Shown: positions 37,285 through 45,651 of the stretch, piece by piece
Layout of the letters: every line of letters starts with the position of its first letter
Position numbering within the stretch: the first letter of the stretch is position 1
Assembly (NCBI GenBank): GCA_041906145.1
Contig: JAYRJU010000005.1
Span: 240,924 to 304,923, forward strand
Origin: SHVO01 sp041906145
Lineage (GTDB): Bacteria; Pseudomonadota; Alphaproteobacteria; Rhodospirillales; Rhodospirillaceae
Length of the DNA stretch: 64,000 nucleotides
Direction of reading: 5' to 3'
The notes under the pieces: generated by a model
What the model saw: only the letters and a program-made list of their open reading frames with translations
The model's database searches: none
Told to the model about the DNA's origin: nothing
Made by a program: the position numbers and the translations under genes

Positions 37285-38163
37285 ATGCTTCTGCGCTCGA
37301 TGCTGTTCATTCCCGGCGATAGCGAAAAGAAGCTCGCGAAAGCCGACGAGATCGCCGCCGACGCCCTCATCCTGGACCTTGAAGATTCCGTATCCGCCGC
37401 GCGGAAAAGCGCAGGGCGCGCCCTCACCGCAGAATTCCTGAAAGCGCGCGCGCAGGTCGGACGGAAAAGTAAGCTGTTCGTGCGCATCAATCCGCTTGAG
37501 TCGGATGCCCCGATGCATGACTTAGCGGCGATCATGTCCGGAGCGCCTGACGGCATTGTACTTCCGAAAGCCACAGGACCGGCCGCCGTTCAATCGCTCG
37601 CGCAGCAAATTGAGGAACATGAACGCCGTGCCGGCCTTAATCCAACGACGGTGATTGTTGCAATTTCGGGCGAGACCGCGGCCGGAGTCTTGTCGGCATC
37701 CGAATACGCGAAAGGCGTTTCACCGCGTCTTACCGGCCTATCGTGGGGGCCGTGGGATCTTGCCGCGGACCTCGGCGCGGCGGGCAATACCGACGAAACC
37801 GGCGCGTTCGATTTCACCTACAAAGTGGCGCAATCGCTGACCTTGCTGGCGGCGAAGGCGGCGGGCGTACAGGCAATCGATACCCCACACACGGACTTCA
37901 AGGATGAGAAGAAGCTGCTGGCGGCCTGCAGAGACATTCGCCGGCAGGGTTGGAACGGCAAACTCGCCATTCATCCGGCGCAAGTGGCCGTCATCCACGA
38001 GGGCTTCAAACCTTCGGCGGAAGAGGTCGCCCACGCACAACAGGTGATCGAGGCTTTCGAGAGTCCGGAGTCGGGCGTGGCGTCACTCAACGGCGTGATG
38101 CTGGATCTACCGCATCTAAAGCAGGCGCAGCGGATCATGGACCTCCACAAGGCAGGTCAATAG
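37285..38163 (+). CDS. HpcH/HpaI aldolase, CitE-like CoA-ester lyase
   Basis: A 292-residue protein of the CitE/malyl-CoA-lyase type. It begins LLRSMLFIPGDSEKK, then LILDLEDSV with the metal-site acid residues, and later LSWGPWDLAADLGA and HPAQVAVIHEGF, all in the canonical order. It is a Mg-dependent beta/alpha barrel that cleaves or forms C-C bonds of 3-hydroxyacyl-CoA esters. Coupled to the MaoC-like gene by a 12-base gap. The citrate-lyase alpha and gamma partners are absent, so it is not part of a citrate lyase complex. Confidence 0.9.
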   Translation: MLLRSMLFIPGDSEKKLAKADEIAADALILDLEDSVSAARKSAGRALTAEFLKARAQVGRKSKLFVRINPLESDAPMHDLAAIMSGAPDGIVLPKATGPAAVQSLAQQIEEHERRAGLNPTTVIVAISGETAAGVLSASEYAKGVSPRLTGLSWGPWDLAADLGAAGNTDETGAFDFTYKVAQSLTLLAAKAAGVQAIDTPHTDFKDEKKLLAACRDIRRQGWNGKLAIHPAQVAVIHEGFKPSAEEVAHAQQVIEAFESPESGVASLNGVMLDLPHLKQAQRIMDLHKAGQ

Positions 38164-38182
38164 TCCGCCGCACTGCTAACCG

Positions 38183-39136
38183 CTACTTCGGCAACTTGCC
38201 GTCCATTTCCATATACACACGGGCAAGCGCGCGGGGCGCTTGCTGCGGGTAGAGAGTCCACGTGGTGTACGAGCCCCAGTTGGCCTTTTCGTGCGCCGGG
38301 CAATTCTTTTCGGTTTCGCAGGTAAGGCCGGCGGCGCGAAGGCGCTTGGCTTCGGAGAGGACGAGGTCCGTCGCCTTCAGGTACTCGCCAAGGTCAGCTT
38401 TGAGAGTCGCGGCATCACTGTCCGTAAAGCCGTGGCCGGGGATGTACCACGTGACATCCATCGCCTGCGCCTTCCTGATCGTTGCCGCCCACTCGCTGGG
38501 ATAAGCGCTGACCATCGGCGGGAAAACATAGCGATCATAAAGCTCGGACATGAACATGACCTTGCTTTGCGGCAGGTAGACCACGAGATCGCCGCCGGTA
38601 TGACCACGGCCCAAGTTGAGGATCTGGATATCGGTGCCGCCGACCTTGAGGTCGCGCTTATCGGTCACGAGTTCGCTGGCCAGAATTTCGCGCTTTTGCG
38701 CTTCCATCGTTTTCTTGGAGGCCGGCGTGGAGATGAACACCATATTCGGCCAAGCTTCCTTGAGCGCCGGGTTCGCGCCGACATGATCCACATGGTCCGA
38801 GGCGATGATCATGTATTTCACGGGTTGCGGCGTGATCTTCTTGATGTTCGCGACCATCGCCTTGCCTTGCTCGATATTGTCCTGGCCGTCGACGATGACG
38901 ACGCCGTCGGTTGTGACAATGATGAGGCTATTGGTCGTGAGCGTCTGGCCGGCGGACGTCAACTTGTCTTCATAGGCATAGACGTTCGGCACCACTTGGT
39001 GCCAGCGAGGGAAATCCGTCGGCTTCAAGCCACGTTCGGCGATATTGGCCGTTTTGACGACCTCGGCGCTCCACGCAAGCGTTGGCGCGACGAACGTGCA
39101 GGCGAGCATTCCCGCGATCAGCCTTAAATTCTTCAT
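38183..39136 (-). CDS. Secreted metallo-beta-lactamase-fold hydrolase, copy A (SxHxDH motif)
   Basis: A 317-residue MBL-fold protein with signal peptide ending WSA. The zinc motif HxHxDH is SDHVDH (S113 to H118), so the first His ligand is Ser. The later ligands are present: H in GRGHTGGDL, and the PGHG near residue 225. GGGAGGA stands before the ATG, and an N-terminally longer frame is rejected. It lies 62 bases after a porin gene on the same strand. It shares length and most of its sequence with the protein at 54822-55775. The function is unknown; related quinoprotein-relay/SoxH-like proteins are periplasmic hydrolases. Confidence 0.88.
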   Translation of the reverse strand: MKNLRLIAGMLACTFVAPTLAWSAEVVKTANIAERGLKPTDFPRWHQVVPNVYAYEDKLTSAGQTLTTNSLIIVTTDGVVIVDGQDNIEQGKAMVANIKKITPQPVKYMIIASDHVDHVGANPALKEAWPNMVFISTPASKKTMEAQKREILASELVTDKRDLKVGGTDIQILNLGRGHTGGDLVVYLPQSKVMFMSELYDRYVFPPMVSAYPSEWAATIRKAQAMDVTWYIPGHGFTDSDAATLKADLGEYLKATDLVLSEAKRLRAAGLTCETEKNCPAHEKANWGSYTTWTLYPQQAPRALARVYMEMDGKLPK

Positions 39137-39198
39137 GATGTCCTCCCAATGGCATCTGCGAAGCGTCGAGGATAACCGTACGGCATCTCGGGCAGAAG

Positions 39199-40293
39199 CT
39201 AGAAACCGACCGTGATCCCGAGGACGGCGCCACGGCTCCGCCAAACAAGTCGCCCTGGATCGCGCTGGAACGATTGGAAAAGCGCGCCACCGAGATTAAT
39301 GCCGGGCGCCAGCTTGTAGCTTGTTTGGAAGGTCAGGCGTTCAACTTTATCAAAGGTCGCGCCGTTGGTTTCGCGCTTGCGAACAGCTTGGCGAAAATCC
39401 CCCGACAACATCCACGGGCCTGTTACATACATCACGCCGCCGGCCCAATTTCTTTCCCGCAGCCCAAAGATCGGCGCGACGTTCATATAGGTTCCACTGA
39501 CCTCGAAGGGACCGATGAAAAGATCGGCCAAGGCATTCCACGCCGAGACTTTCTCGGGGAACCGCACCGCGTCCGCCCGATAGTAGCCGGCCAGCGCGCG
39601 ATAGCGGACTCCATTGCCGAGCACGCCGACACTTCTGATCGTCGATTCGCTGCCGTTCTTGGTGCGCGTGCGTTGGGCGGTACTGATGGGCGTATCGCCG
39701 TTCGGATAGTAACCGACCGCGATATCCAAGGTATTCCAGCGCGGCGACTGATAAACCACGCCCGTGGCATTGCGGGTAAAGCGCTTGAATGTCAGACCAT
39801 CGCGCATCTGCACTTCGACGCGCGGACGGACCGCGGACGAAATGATTTCATCGTCCATATGCAAAAACGCCTGGGGCGCGACGGATTCTACCATGCCCGC
39901 GTTGGCGGCGCGGCGATCCCCGAGCTGGAGGCGTCCGAAATTTCCAAAGAGTTCGATGTAAACTTCGTCCGTGTTGTCGGGCTGGCGCGAATTGGCGATG
40001 AAGCGCGCGCTGCCGCGTATCGCTAGGTCGTCCCCTAAGGGAATCCGACCATCGATGGTCAGGCGGGAGTAGTTGAACATCCCGGTGGCGTTCGTGTCTT
40101 CGGCGGGGCCGCGGGGATCATCGGTGTCGTCACGCACGAAGAAAAACTGGTTTGCGCGGCCGCCAATGGTCACGGTAACGGGTTCCGCGCTGGCTGCGGC
40201 GGCGGACGCGGCCGTTTGAATGAAAAAAAGCGCGATCCCGGCCGCGTGGCACGCAGCCGCCTTTGCGACGGCTGATGCGCGTCGTCGGACCAT
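39199..40293 (-). CDS. Gram-negative porin
   Basis: A 364-residue outer-membrane porin. The signal peptide ends near ASA, then come PVTVTIGGRANQFFF as first strand, alternating strands with a long loop containing DDTDDPRG, and a C-terminal GITVGF. The FGRLQLGDRRAANAG segment matches the constriction-loop neighbourhood of general porins. GGGGAGGGGATA precedes the ATG. Together with the MBL-fold gene downstream it looks like a two-gene unit. Ion selectivity is not predictable. Confidence 0.85.
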   Translation of the reverse strand: MVRRRASAVAKAAACHAAGIALFFIQTAASAAAASAEPVTVTIGGRANQFFFVRDDTDDPRGPAEDTNATGMFNYSRLTIDGRIPLGDDLAIRGSARFIANSRQPDNTDEVYIELFGNFGRLQLGDRRAANAGMVESVAPQAFLHMDDEIISSAVRPRVEVQMRDGLTFKRFTRNATGVVYQSPRWNTLDIAVGYYPNGDTPISTAQRTRTKNGSESTIRSVGVLGNGVRYRALAGYYRADAVRFPEKVSAWNALADLFIGPFEVSGTYMNVAPIFGLRERNWAGGVMYVTGPWMLSGDFRQAVRKRETNGATFDKVERLTFQTSYKLAPGINLGGALFQSFQRDPGRLVWRSRGAVLGITVGF

Positions 40294-40524
40294 TCGATTA
40301 TCCCCTCCCCTTGCCGGGTATTCCTCCCGGCAGTCCTCGCAGGGCCATTATTGGAGTGAAATGAACCCTTGGAAAGGGCCAGCCTGCCGCTAACCCACGG
40401 ATTTGTAACGCATACGCGGCTCCTCGCGTAGCGTTGATGTGGTGCGGCGGCGCGTGGCGCGCTATATTTTCACCCTCTTGTGCCGCCGGTTCCGGCGCTG
40501 GCATACGATCATGGGAGGCTCAAA

Positions 40525-40947
40525 ATGAGAACGTTGGCACTCGGATTGTCGACCAGTTGCATGGTCTTCTTATCTGTCGCCACCACCGCATTCGCAGCAT
40601 CTGAACCGCCGAAAGGAAGCGAAGAGCATCCCGGCGCCGTGGCGCTGAGCGAAGGTGAACCTGGAAAGTGGGTCTATCGGCGTTTTCCGAGCCTCATGCC
40701 CTTATACGTTTATGATGACGATCAGCCCGGGAAGTCGAATTGCGGACGCGGCTGTCAGGGCGTGTGGCCGCCACTCTGGGCGCATGAAGAAGACAAACCC
40801 ATGGGCCATTGGACGATCATGAAGCGCGAGGACGGCACGCTGCAGTGGTCCTACAAGAACAGGCCGGTTTATATGCGCTTCCATGACGGTCCCGAACTAC
40901 GCCTTGGCGACGGCGAAGACGGGAAATGGCATCTAATCGAACCGTAG
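40525..40947 (+). CDS. Secreted COG4315-like (secreted-repeat) protein, single module
   Basis: A 140-residue protein with signal peptide (cleavage near TAFA-AS). The one module has the order Y-V-Y-D-D-D, C-x3-C (NCGRGC), W-P-P, W-x-x-x-x-R-x-D-G-x-x-Q-W-x-Y, R-P-V-Y and GDGEDGKWH, matching the predicted lipoprotein/secreted-repeat family COG4315 (PF03640-like). Function is unassigned; the protein is probably periplasmic. GGGAGG precedes ATG 40525. A three-module relative occurs at 62517-63851, so this window holds both forms. It ends at a strong bidirectional terminator. Confidence 0.85.
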   Translation: MRTLALGLSTSCMVFLSVATTAFAASEPPKGSEEHPGAVALSEGEPGKWVYRRFPSLMPLYVYDDDQPGKSNCGRGCQGVWPPLWAHEEDKPMGHWTIMKREDGTLQWSYKNRPVYMRFHDGPELRLGDGEDGKWHLIEP

Positions 40948-40963
40948 ACCTTTTCACAAAAAG

Positions 40964-40999
40964 AAAACGGGCTCCCGTGCATCCACAGGAGCCCGTTTT
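40964..40999. terminator. Bidirectional Rho-independent terminator
   Basis: A perfect 12-base stem AAAACGGGCTCC/GGAGCCCGTTTT (40964-40975 and 40988-40999) with a 12-base loop and T-runs on both strands. It lies between the convergent COG4315-like and sodium-symporter genes. Confidence 0.9.
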
Positions 41000-41014
41000 G
41001 CTTTAGAGGACTCG

Positions 41015-42472
41015 TTAGGCCGCCGGCGCGACTTCCTCACGCTTGGTGGCTTTGCGGCGGTTCCACTCGTCGCGTATCCCCGCGGGTGTCGGAGCAGTCA
41101 TCAGACTCACGACGACGTAGACGACGAGGCTACCGACAATCCCATAGAAAATCGGCTCGTTGGCGAAGACATCCTTCATCACGAACATCGTCCCTAGGGT
41201 CAGCGCCGTGCCCGCAATGATGCTGGCAAGCGCGCCCTTGATGGTGCCGCGCGGCCAAATGAAGCCGCCGATGATCGCCACCATGAGGCCGCCGACCAGA
41301 ATGTCATAAGCGATGGTCAGCGCCTCGACGACACCGCGCACCACACAGGCAGCCCCGATCATGAGGATCCCGAAGATGAGGATGTAGATCCGGCTGTTGC
41401 GAATTTCATCCCGTTCGCCATGCGGCGTGGCGGCGCTACCGCTCTTTGCCGGAGCAAGTTTCTCGACGATATCCTCCTTCACCACCGTAGCGGTCGCGAT
41501 GAGTGCACCGCTCGAAGTCGACATGATGGCCGAGAGCGCCGCCGCCATGACGAGACCCGCGATACCCGCCGGTAAAGCATACTCGACGATGGTCGGATAA
41601 ACGGTGTCGCGCACTTCGATGTTCGGCAGCAGCACCTTGGCGCACATGCCGATAAGCGCGCCGGCGAATGCATACAGGATGCAATAGACGCCCGAGGCAA
41701 ATCCGGCCCACTTGGCGACACCTTCACTCTTCGCCGTGAAGACGCGCTGCCAGATGTCCTGGCCGATGACGAGACCCAGGAAGTAAACGACGAAGTAGGT
41801 GATGATGGTCTGGGTGCCGATATGCGTGATGGAGAACGCGGTTTCAGGCAGGGCCGTGTGCATGCCTTCCCAACCACCGGCTTTCACCAAAAGAATCGGC
41901 AGCATGATGAAGAAAATCCCGATGGTCTTAACGATGAACTGCACAAAGTCCGTCAGCGTAATGGACCACATGCCACCGAGCACCGAATATAGAATCACGA
42001 CGCCGCCGCCGAGAAGGATCGCGGGCACGCGGTCCAACTCGAACAACACACCGAAAATCGTGCCGTACGCCACCGTGGAGGTGACCGAGAGCATGAAGGT
42101 ATAAGCGGCCATCACGATGCCGGTGAGCAGGGACGCGCCGGGGCCGTAGCGCAGCTCAAACATCTGCGCCACCGTGTAAACTTCAAGACGATTGATCCAG
42201 GCGGCGAACGCGAGACTCAAAAGCAGAAGTCCGCAACCGATGGAGAACACCAGCCACATGCCGGAAATACCGTACTGGTACCCAAGACCAACGGCGCCCA
42301 CCGTGGAGGCGCCGCCGAGGACAACCGCCGCCATGGTGCCGGAATAAAGCAAAGGACCGAGCCGGCGGCCGGCGACGAGAAAATCCTCGTCGTTCTTAGA
42401 TCGCTTGGTCGACCACACGCCGATCCCGATCATGCCCAACATGTAGAGTGCGATAACGATATAATCCAACAT
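41015..42472 (-). CDS. Sodium:solute symporter (SSS family)
   Basis: A 485-residue transporter with about thirteen membrane helices and the SSS core: GRRLGPLLYSGTMAAVVLGGAST, then RLEVYTVAQMFELRYG, and SAIMSTSSGALIATATVVKED, which matches the Na+-site helix 8 of this family. The ligand is unknown. It follows a creatininase-like gene by 30 bases and a beta-propeller gene before that, all on one strand, so import of the product of those secreted proteins is the natural reading. The transcript ends at 40964-40999. Confidence 0.93.
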   Translation of the reverse strand: MLDYIVIALYMLGMIGIGVWSTKRSKNDEDFLVAGRRLGPLLYSGTMAAVVLGGASTVGAVGLGYQYGISGMWLVFSIGCGLLLLSLAFAAWINRLEVYTVAQMFELRYGPGASLLTGIVMAAYTFMLSVTSTVAYGTIFGVLFELDRVPAILLGGGVVILYSVLGGMWSITLTDFVQFIVKTIGIFFIMLPILLVKAGGWEGMHTALPETAFSITHIGTQTIITYFVVYFLGLVIGQDIWQRVFTAKSEGVAKWAGFASGVYCILYAFAGALIGMCAKVLLPNIEVRDTVYPTIVEYALPAGIAGLVMAAALSAIMSTSSGALIATATVVKEDIVEKLAPAKSGSAATPHGERDEIRNSRIYILIFGILMIGAACVVRGVVEALTIAYDILVGGLMVAIIGGFIWPRGTIKGALASIIAGTALTLGTMFVMKDVFANEPIFYGIVGSLVVYVVVSLMTAPTPAGIRDEWNRRKATKREEVAPAA

Positions 42473-42502
42473 CGGTCCCCCCGACTTCTCTAAGACAGAA
42501 AC

Positions 42503-43402
42503 TTATTTGCCTTTGGCCGCGATGGCTTTCTTGATCAATTCGGCGGTCGCGTTCGCGCGGAACTCGACGATCTCCTTACCGATCTGAATAGCCTTATCCT
42601 TGTCGGCGATCGAAACGCCGTCGATCGTCGCCTTCCCGGCCTTCGTACGCGCCGCCCAACGCACCGATTCAGGATCGGTGACCATCATGTTCATCGTGAT
42701 GGACGGATCATCGTGCAGTTCGTCGGTCGGTGAACCCTTGGGCTTCATCACGCCTTTTTGGCGCAGAAACTCCTCGACGCTTTCGTAGTCGTAGTATTCC
42801 TGGATGTGCACGACGAAAGCCTTGCTCTTGCCGTCACCGTTCGCCTTCGCCGCGACGGCCTTCATGCCGTTCTGATTGCCGCCGCTGTCGCCGATCATGA
42901 CGATGTTCTCGAAGCCGCCGACGCGGAAGCTGTCGACGATATCCGTGAGCATCGCTTCGTAGCTGGCCGGGCGCATGCTGATAGTGCCCGGCGTGCCCAT
43001 GTGGCCGGATTTAGTGTCGAGATTGCCTTCCGGCACGAACGGTACGATCGGCGCGCAGAGCGCATTGCCGAGCTTGCGGGCGATGGCGTCGCAGTTGGCA
43101 CGCATCACGTAGTTATGTTTACCGAGGGCAAGCCACGGACCATTCGGCTCGATGCCGCCGGTGGGGATGATGACGGTTTTCTTGCCCGCATTCATCGCGT
43201 CGCGAACGTCCATCCAGGTCATCTCTTCCAGCCACACCGTATCGACCTTCGGGAGCGGATTGGCGGTATCCTTGCAGTTATAGGCGCTTTTGGCGCAGTC
43301 GCCGCCGCCCATGGAGCGCGGGTCAGGCTTTTGGCCTTGCTGCGCGAAAGCGACACCAGCCGCCAGAATCATCGCCGCTGAAAAAGCTGCAGTGCGTTTC
43401 AA
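42503..43402 (-). CDS. Secreted creatininase-family protein (cassette with SSS transporter)
   Basis: 299 residues with signal peptide (cleavage near AFA-QQ). It is more divergent than the copy at 33550: the ligand motif E-x-H is EPN (E85, N87), the Asp ligand position is H96 in LGKHNYV, and the NGHGGN histidine is serine (S173 in GDSGGNQNG). Two cysteines, about residues 36 and 43, may form a disulfide near the mature N-terminus. TTG at 43402 has AGGAG six bases upstream and no ATG is better placed. Both copies share the K/G-H-N feature, pointing to a distinct secreted subfamily whose reaction has not been assigned. Confidence 0.85.
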   Translation of the reverse strand: MKRTAAFSAAMILAAGVAFAQQGQKPDPRSMGGGDCAKSAYNCKDTANPLPKVDTVWLEEMTWMDVRDAMNAGKKTVIIPTGGIEPNGPWLALGKHNYVMRANCDAIARKLGNALCAPIVPFVPEGNLDTKSGHMGTPGTISMRPASYEAMLTDIVDSFRVGGFENIVMIGDSGGNQNGMKAVAAKANGDGKSKAFVVHIQEYYDYESVEEFLRQKGVMKPKGSPTDELHDDPSITMNMMVTDPESVRWAARTKAGKATIDGVSIADKDKAIQIGKEIVEFRANATAELIKKAIAAKGK

Positions 43403-43428
43403 GATGTTCTCCTGTTGTGCGTGACGTT

Positions 43429-44556
43429 TCAGTTCGGCGCGTATTTGAACTTTTGAACGCGGCGGTCTTCCGAAACGTAGATATTCCCTTTTGAGTCCAC
43501 CACGGCCTCGTGGTTGCGGTCGAGTTCGCCGCCGTAGGTCCCGTAATGGCCGAAGGAACTTAACACCTGGCCGTCTTCGCGGCGAACGAAATGGATCCGG
43601 AAATTACCGGGATCGTTCATGACCATGAGGCTTTGTTTCGCATCCGGCCAGAATTCAATGGTACCCACGGCGCCCGAACCGCGCGTCTCTTTCCGGTAAA
43701 TGTATTCTTTGACGAAGGTGCCGTCCTTCTTGAACACCTGCACGCGGTTGTTGAGACGGTCGCAGACGTAAACAAGGCCGTCTTTCGCGATGCGGACACA
43801 ATGGACAATGCGGAACTGCTGCGCCGGTGGCGCGGCTGGATCGTAACGGCCGATATCGTTATCCGTCGGCGGCTTTCCGTACGCGCCCCACTGGCGCTTG
43901 AACATGCCGGTGTCGGCGTCGAACACGATGACGCGGTGATTACCGTAACCATCGGAGATGTACACCTCGTTCGCCTCCGGATCGACGACCGCGTTGGAGG
44001 GGCCGGAAAGCTGTGTCGTATCGAGGCTTCCTTTCGACGGACCGGCAGAGCCGATCTGCATCAGGAACTTGCCGTCATGGGTGAACTTCAAGACCTGACC
44101 GTCCGCTGGGGATTTGTCCTGGCCTTCTCGCGTCTGACTGCCGCCGATCCAAACGTTACCTTTGTGATCGACGTAAAGACCATGCGCATAGGATGGCCAT
44201 TGATACCCGTTCCCGGGGCCGCCCCATCCTTGGACGACGTTGCCCTCGGCGTCGAATTCGATCACCGGCGGCGCGGCCACGCAGCAATCCCCAGCGGGCG
44301 GCGACTGCTCGGCGCCGCGCGCATAATTCGGAACATCGCGGGTCGCGGCATGGACCCAAACGTGATCACGGCTATCGATGAAGATGCCGCCGACACCGCC
44401 CATGGCCCACTTGTTGGGCAGAGGCAGCTTTGGCCATGTCGCATCGAACTTGTAGCGCGCCGCGTCCGGCGCGGCGGGAAGCGTATCCGCCGCGCGCGCG
44501 GGCAGCGCCGCGAGGCAGGACATCAGCGCGAGGGCGGCGAATCCCGTTCTATGCAC
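43429..44556 (-). CDS. Secreted six-bladed NHL beta-propeller, PAL-like
   Basis: 375 residues from GTG at 44556 (GGGAG seven bases before it; the TTG at 44574 is less well placed). The signal peptide ends ARA. NHL-type blades are visible, for example GLYVDHKGNVWIGG, VYISDGYGNHRVIVFD and VYVCDRLNNRVQVF. Histidines H125, H252 and H349 open three separate blades, as the zinc and active-site histidines do in peptidyl-alpha-hydroxyglycine amidating lyase (PAL). PAL splits hydroxyglycine from peptides, leaving an amide; whether this protein has that activity is inference. It is first in an operon with the creatininase-like and SSS genes. Confidence 0.85.
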   Translation of the reverse strand: MHRTGFAALALMSCLAALPARAADTLPAAPDAARYKFDATWPKLPLPNKWAMGGVGGIFIDSRDHVWVHAATRDVPNYARGAEQSPPAGDCCVAAPPVIEFDAEGNVVQGWGGPGNGYQWPSYAHGLYVDHKGNVWIGGSQTREGQDKSPADGQVLKFTHDGKFLMQIGSAGPSKGSLDTTQLSGPSNAVVDPEANEVYISDGYGNHRVIVFDADTGMFKRQWGAYGKPPTDNDIGRYDPAAPPAQQFRIVHCVRIAKDGLVYVCDRLNNRVQVFKKDGTFVKEYIYRKETRGSGAVGTIEFWPDAKQSLMVMNDPGNFRIHFVRREDGQVLSSFGHYGTYGGELDRNHEAVVDSKGNIYVSEDRRVQKFKYAPN

Positions 44557-44591
44557 GTTTGCTCTCCCGTCCAAAGTTCGCAGTTGATTGA

Positions 44592-44609
44592 AAAATATAG
44601 AAAATATAG
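44592..44609 (-). promoter_or_regulatory. AT-rich tandem AAAATATAG repeat, promoter candidate
   Basis: Two adjacent copies of AAAATATAG (CTATATTTT on the minus strand) lie about 36 bases before the PAL-like start, in an otherwise GC-rich window. A -10-like TATATT occurs in each copy; no confident -35 was found. Confidence 0.35.
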
Positions 44610-44697
44610 GTCTCCAAGAGGTCCATGATCCCTTTTCCGCCCTAGCCCCGGCAAAGGGTATTTTCTCAACGCCGGGCGTGAGGATTTCTCAAGGGGA

Positions 44698-45573
44698 TCA
44701 GTCGGGCAGGTGAAGCTCGGCTTTGTGTTTGATCGTGAACGTAGCGCCCGCGGACGCGAGGACGATGATCAAAATCGCGCCGACATGCAGCGGCGCGAGG
44801 GTCTCCTGCATCAGGATGAAACCGGTGACGGCGCCAAGCGCAGGCTCGAGGCTCATCAGTGTGCCGAAGGTATGCGTCGGCAACCGCCGCAAGGCATACA
44901 TCTCAAGGGTGTAGGGAAGCGCGCCCGAGAGAATCGCAACGGCGATTCCGGCCGGCACAAGGCTCCATGAAAAGAGCGCGGCGCCCGCCGTCGATAGACC
45001 TACAGGCGTGATGAGAACCGCAGCGATAAGCAGGCCAAGGACGGCCGTCAGCGGCCCATGATCAGCACCCGCCTTCTGACCCGCAACGATGTAAATCGCC
45101 CAGCAGACACCGGCGATCAACGCATACATCACGCCCGCCGGATCGAGTGCGCGGCTGGTGGAGCTGATGGGAAGCAGGAGAAGAAGGCCAGCCACGGCCA
45201 GCGCGACCCACAGGAAATCGATGGGGCGGCGCGACCAGATCATCGCGACGGCCATGGGACCTGAGAACTCCAGAGCCACCGCGATGCCAAGCGGGATCGT
45301 CTTCAGCGCGGTGTAGAAGGCGAGATTCATGCCCGCGAGCGACGCGCCATAGACTGCTACGGCCCCCCAGTTCGATTTCGTGATGCGCGCGCGCCATGGC
45401 CGCAACACGGCCGTGAGCAACGCCGCGGAAAGAACAAGACGCAGCGTCGTCGCGCCTTCCGGGCCGATCGACGGAAACAAGGTCTTCGCAATGCTCGCGC
45501 CAACTTGGAGCGAGAGCATCGCAAAGATCAGGCCTGCCAGGGGAACGAGGAGAGGAGAGCGGAGCGAGAACAT
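44698..45573 (-). CDS. EamA/DMT-family exporter, RhtA-like
   Basis: A 291-residue protein with ten predicted membrane helices in two EamA repeats. The first half has SLQVGASIAKTLFPSIGPEG and TLRLVLSAALL, the pattern of RhtA, the threonine/homoserine exporter. The second half has MSLEPALGAVTGFILMQETL, the usual second-repeat signature. It exports amino acids or related metabolites by proton exchange, by family. It is separated from the DUF1552 gene upstream by a terminator, so it is probably transcribed on its own. Its location in an amide and amino-acid region is suggestive only. Confidence 0.88.
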   Translation of the reverse strand: MFSLRSPLLVPLAGLIFAMLSLQVGASIAKTLFPSIGPEGATTLRLVLSAALLTAVLRPWRARITKSNWGAVAVYGASLAGMNLAFYTALKTIPLGIAVALEFSGPMAVAMIWSRRPIDFLWVALAVAGLLLLLPISSTSRALDPAGVMYALIAGVCWAIYIVAGQKAGADHGPLTAVLGLLIAAVLITPVGLSTAGAALFSWSLVPAGIAVAILSGALPYTLEMYALRRLPTHTFGTLMSLEPALGAVTGFILMQETLAPLHVGAILIIVLASAGATFTIKHKAELHLPD

Positions 45574-45597
45574 GGGAGGTTCGCGGATAAGAATAAA

Positions 45598-45623
45598 GCG
45601 GGCTCGATCCTTGCCGAGCCCGC
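45598..45623 (-). terminator. Rho-independent terminator of the DUF1552 gene
   Basis: The stem GCGGGCTCG/CGAGCCCGC (45598-45606 and 45615-45623) with an eight-base loop is followed on the minus strand by TTTATTCTT, 29 bases past the DUF1552 stop. Confidence 0.75.
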
Positions 45624-45651
45624 CCCATCACTTCTATAGAGAGATGGCCGG

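Noticed and set aside
38183..39136. Reading the MBL-fold proteins as beta-lactamases
   Set aside because: The overall pattern (GRGHTGGDLVVYLP, PGHG) and the SxHxDH motif do not point to a classic B1-B3 lactamase.
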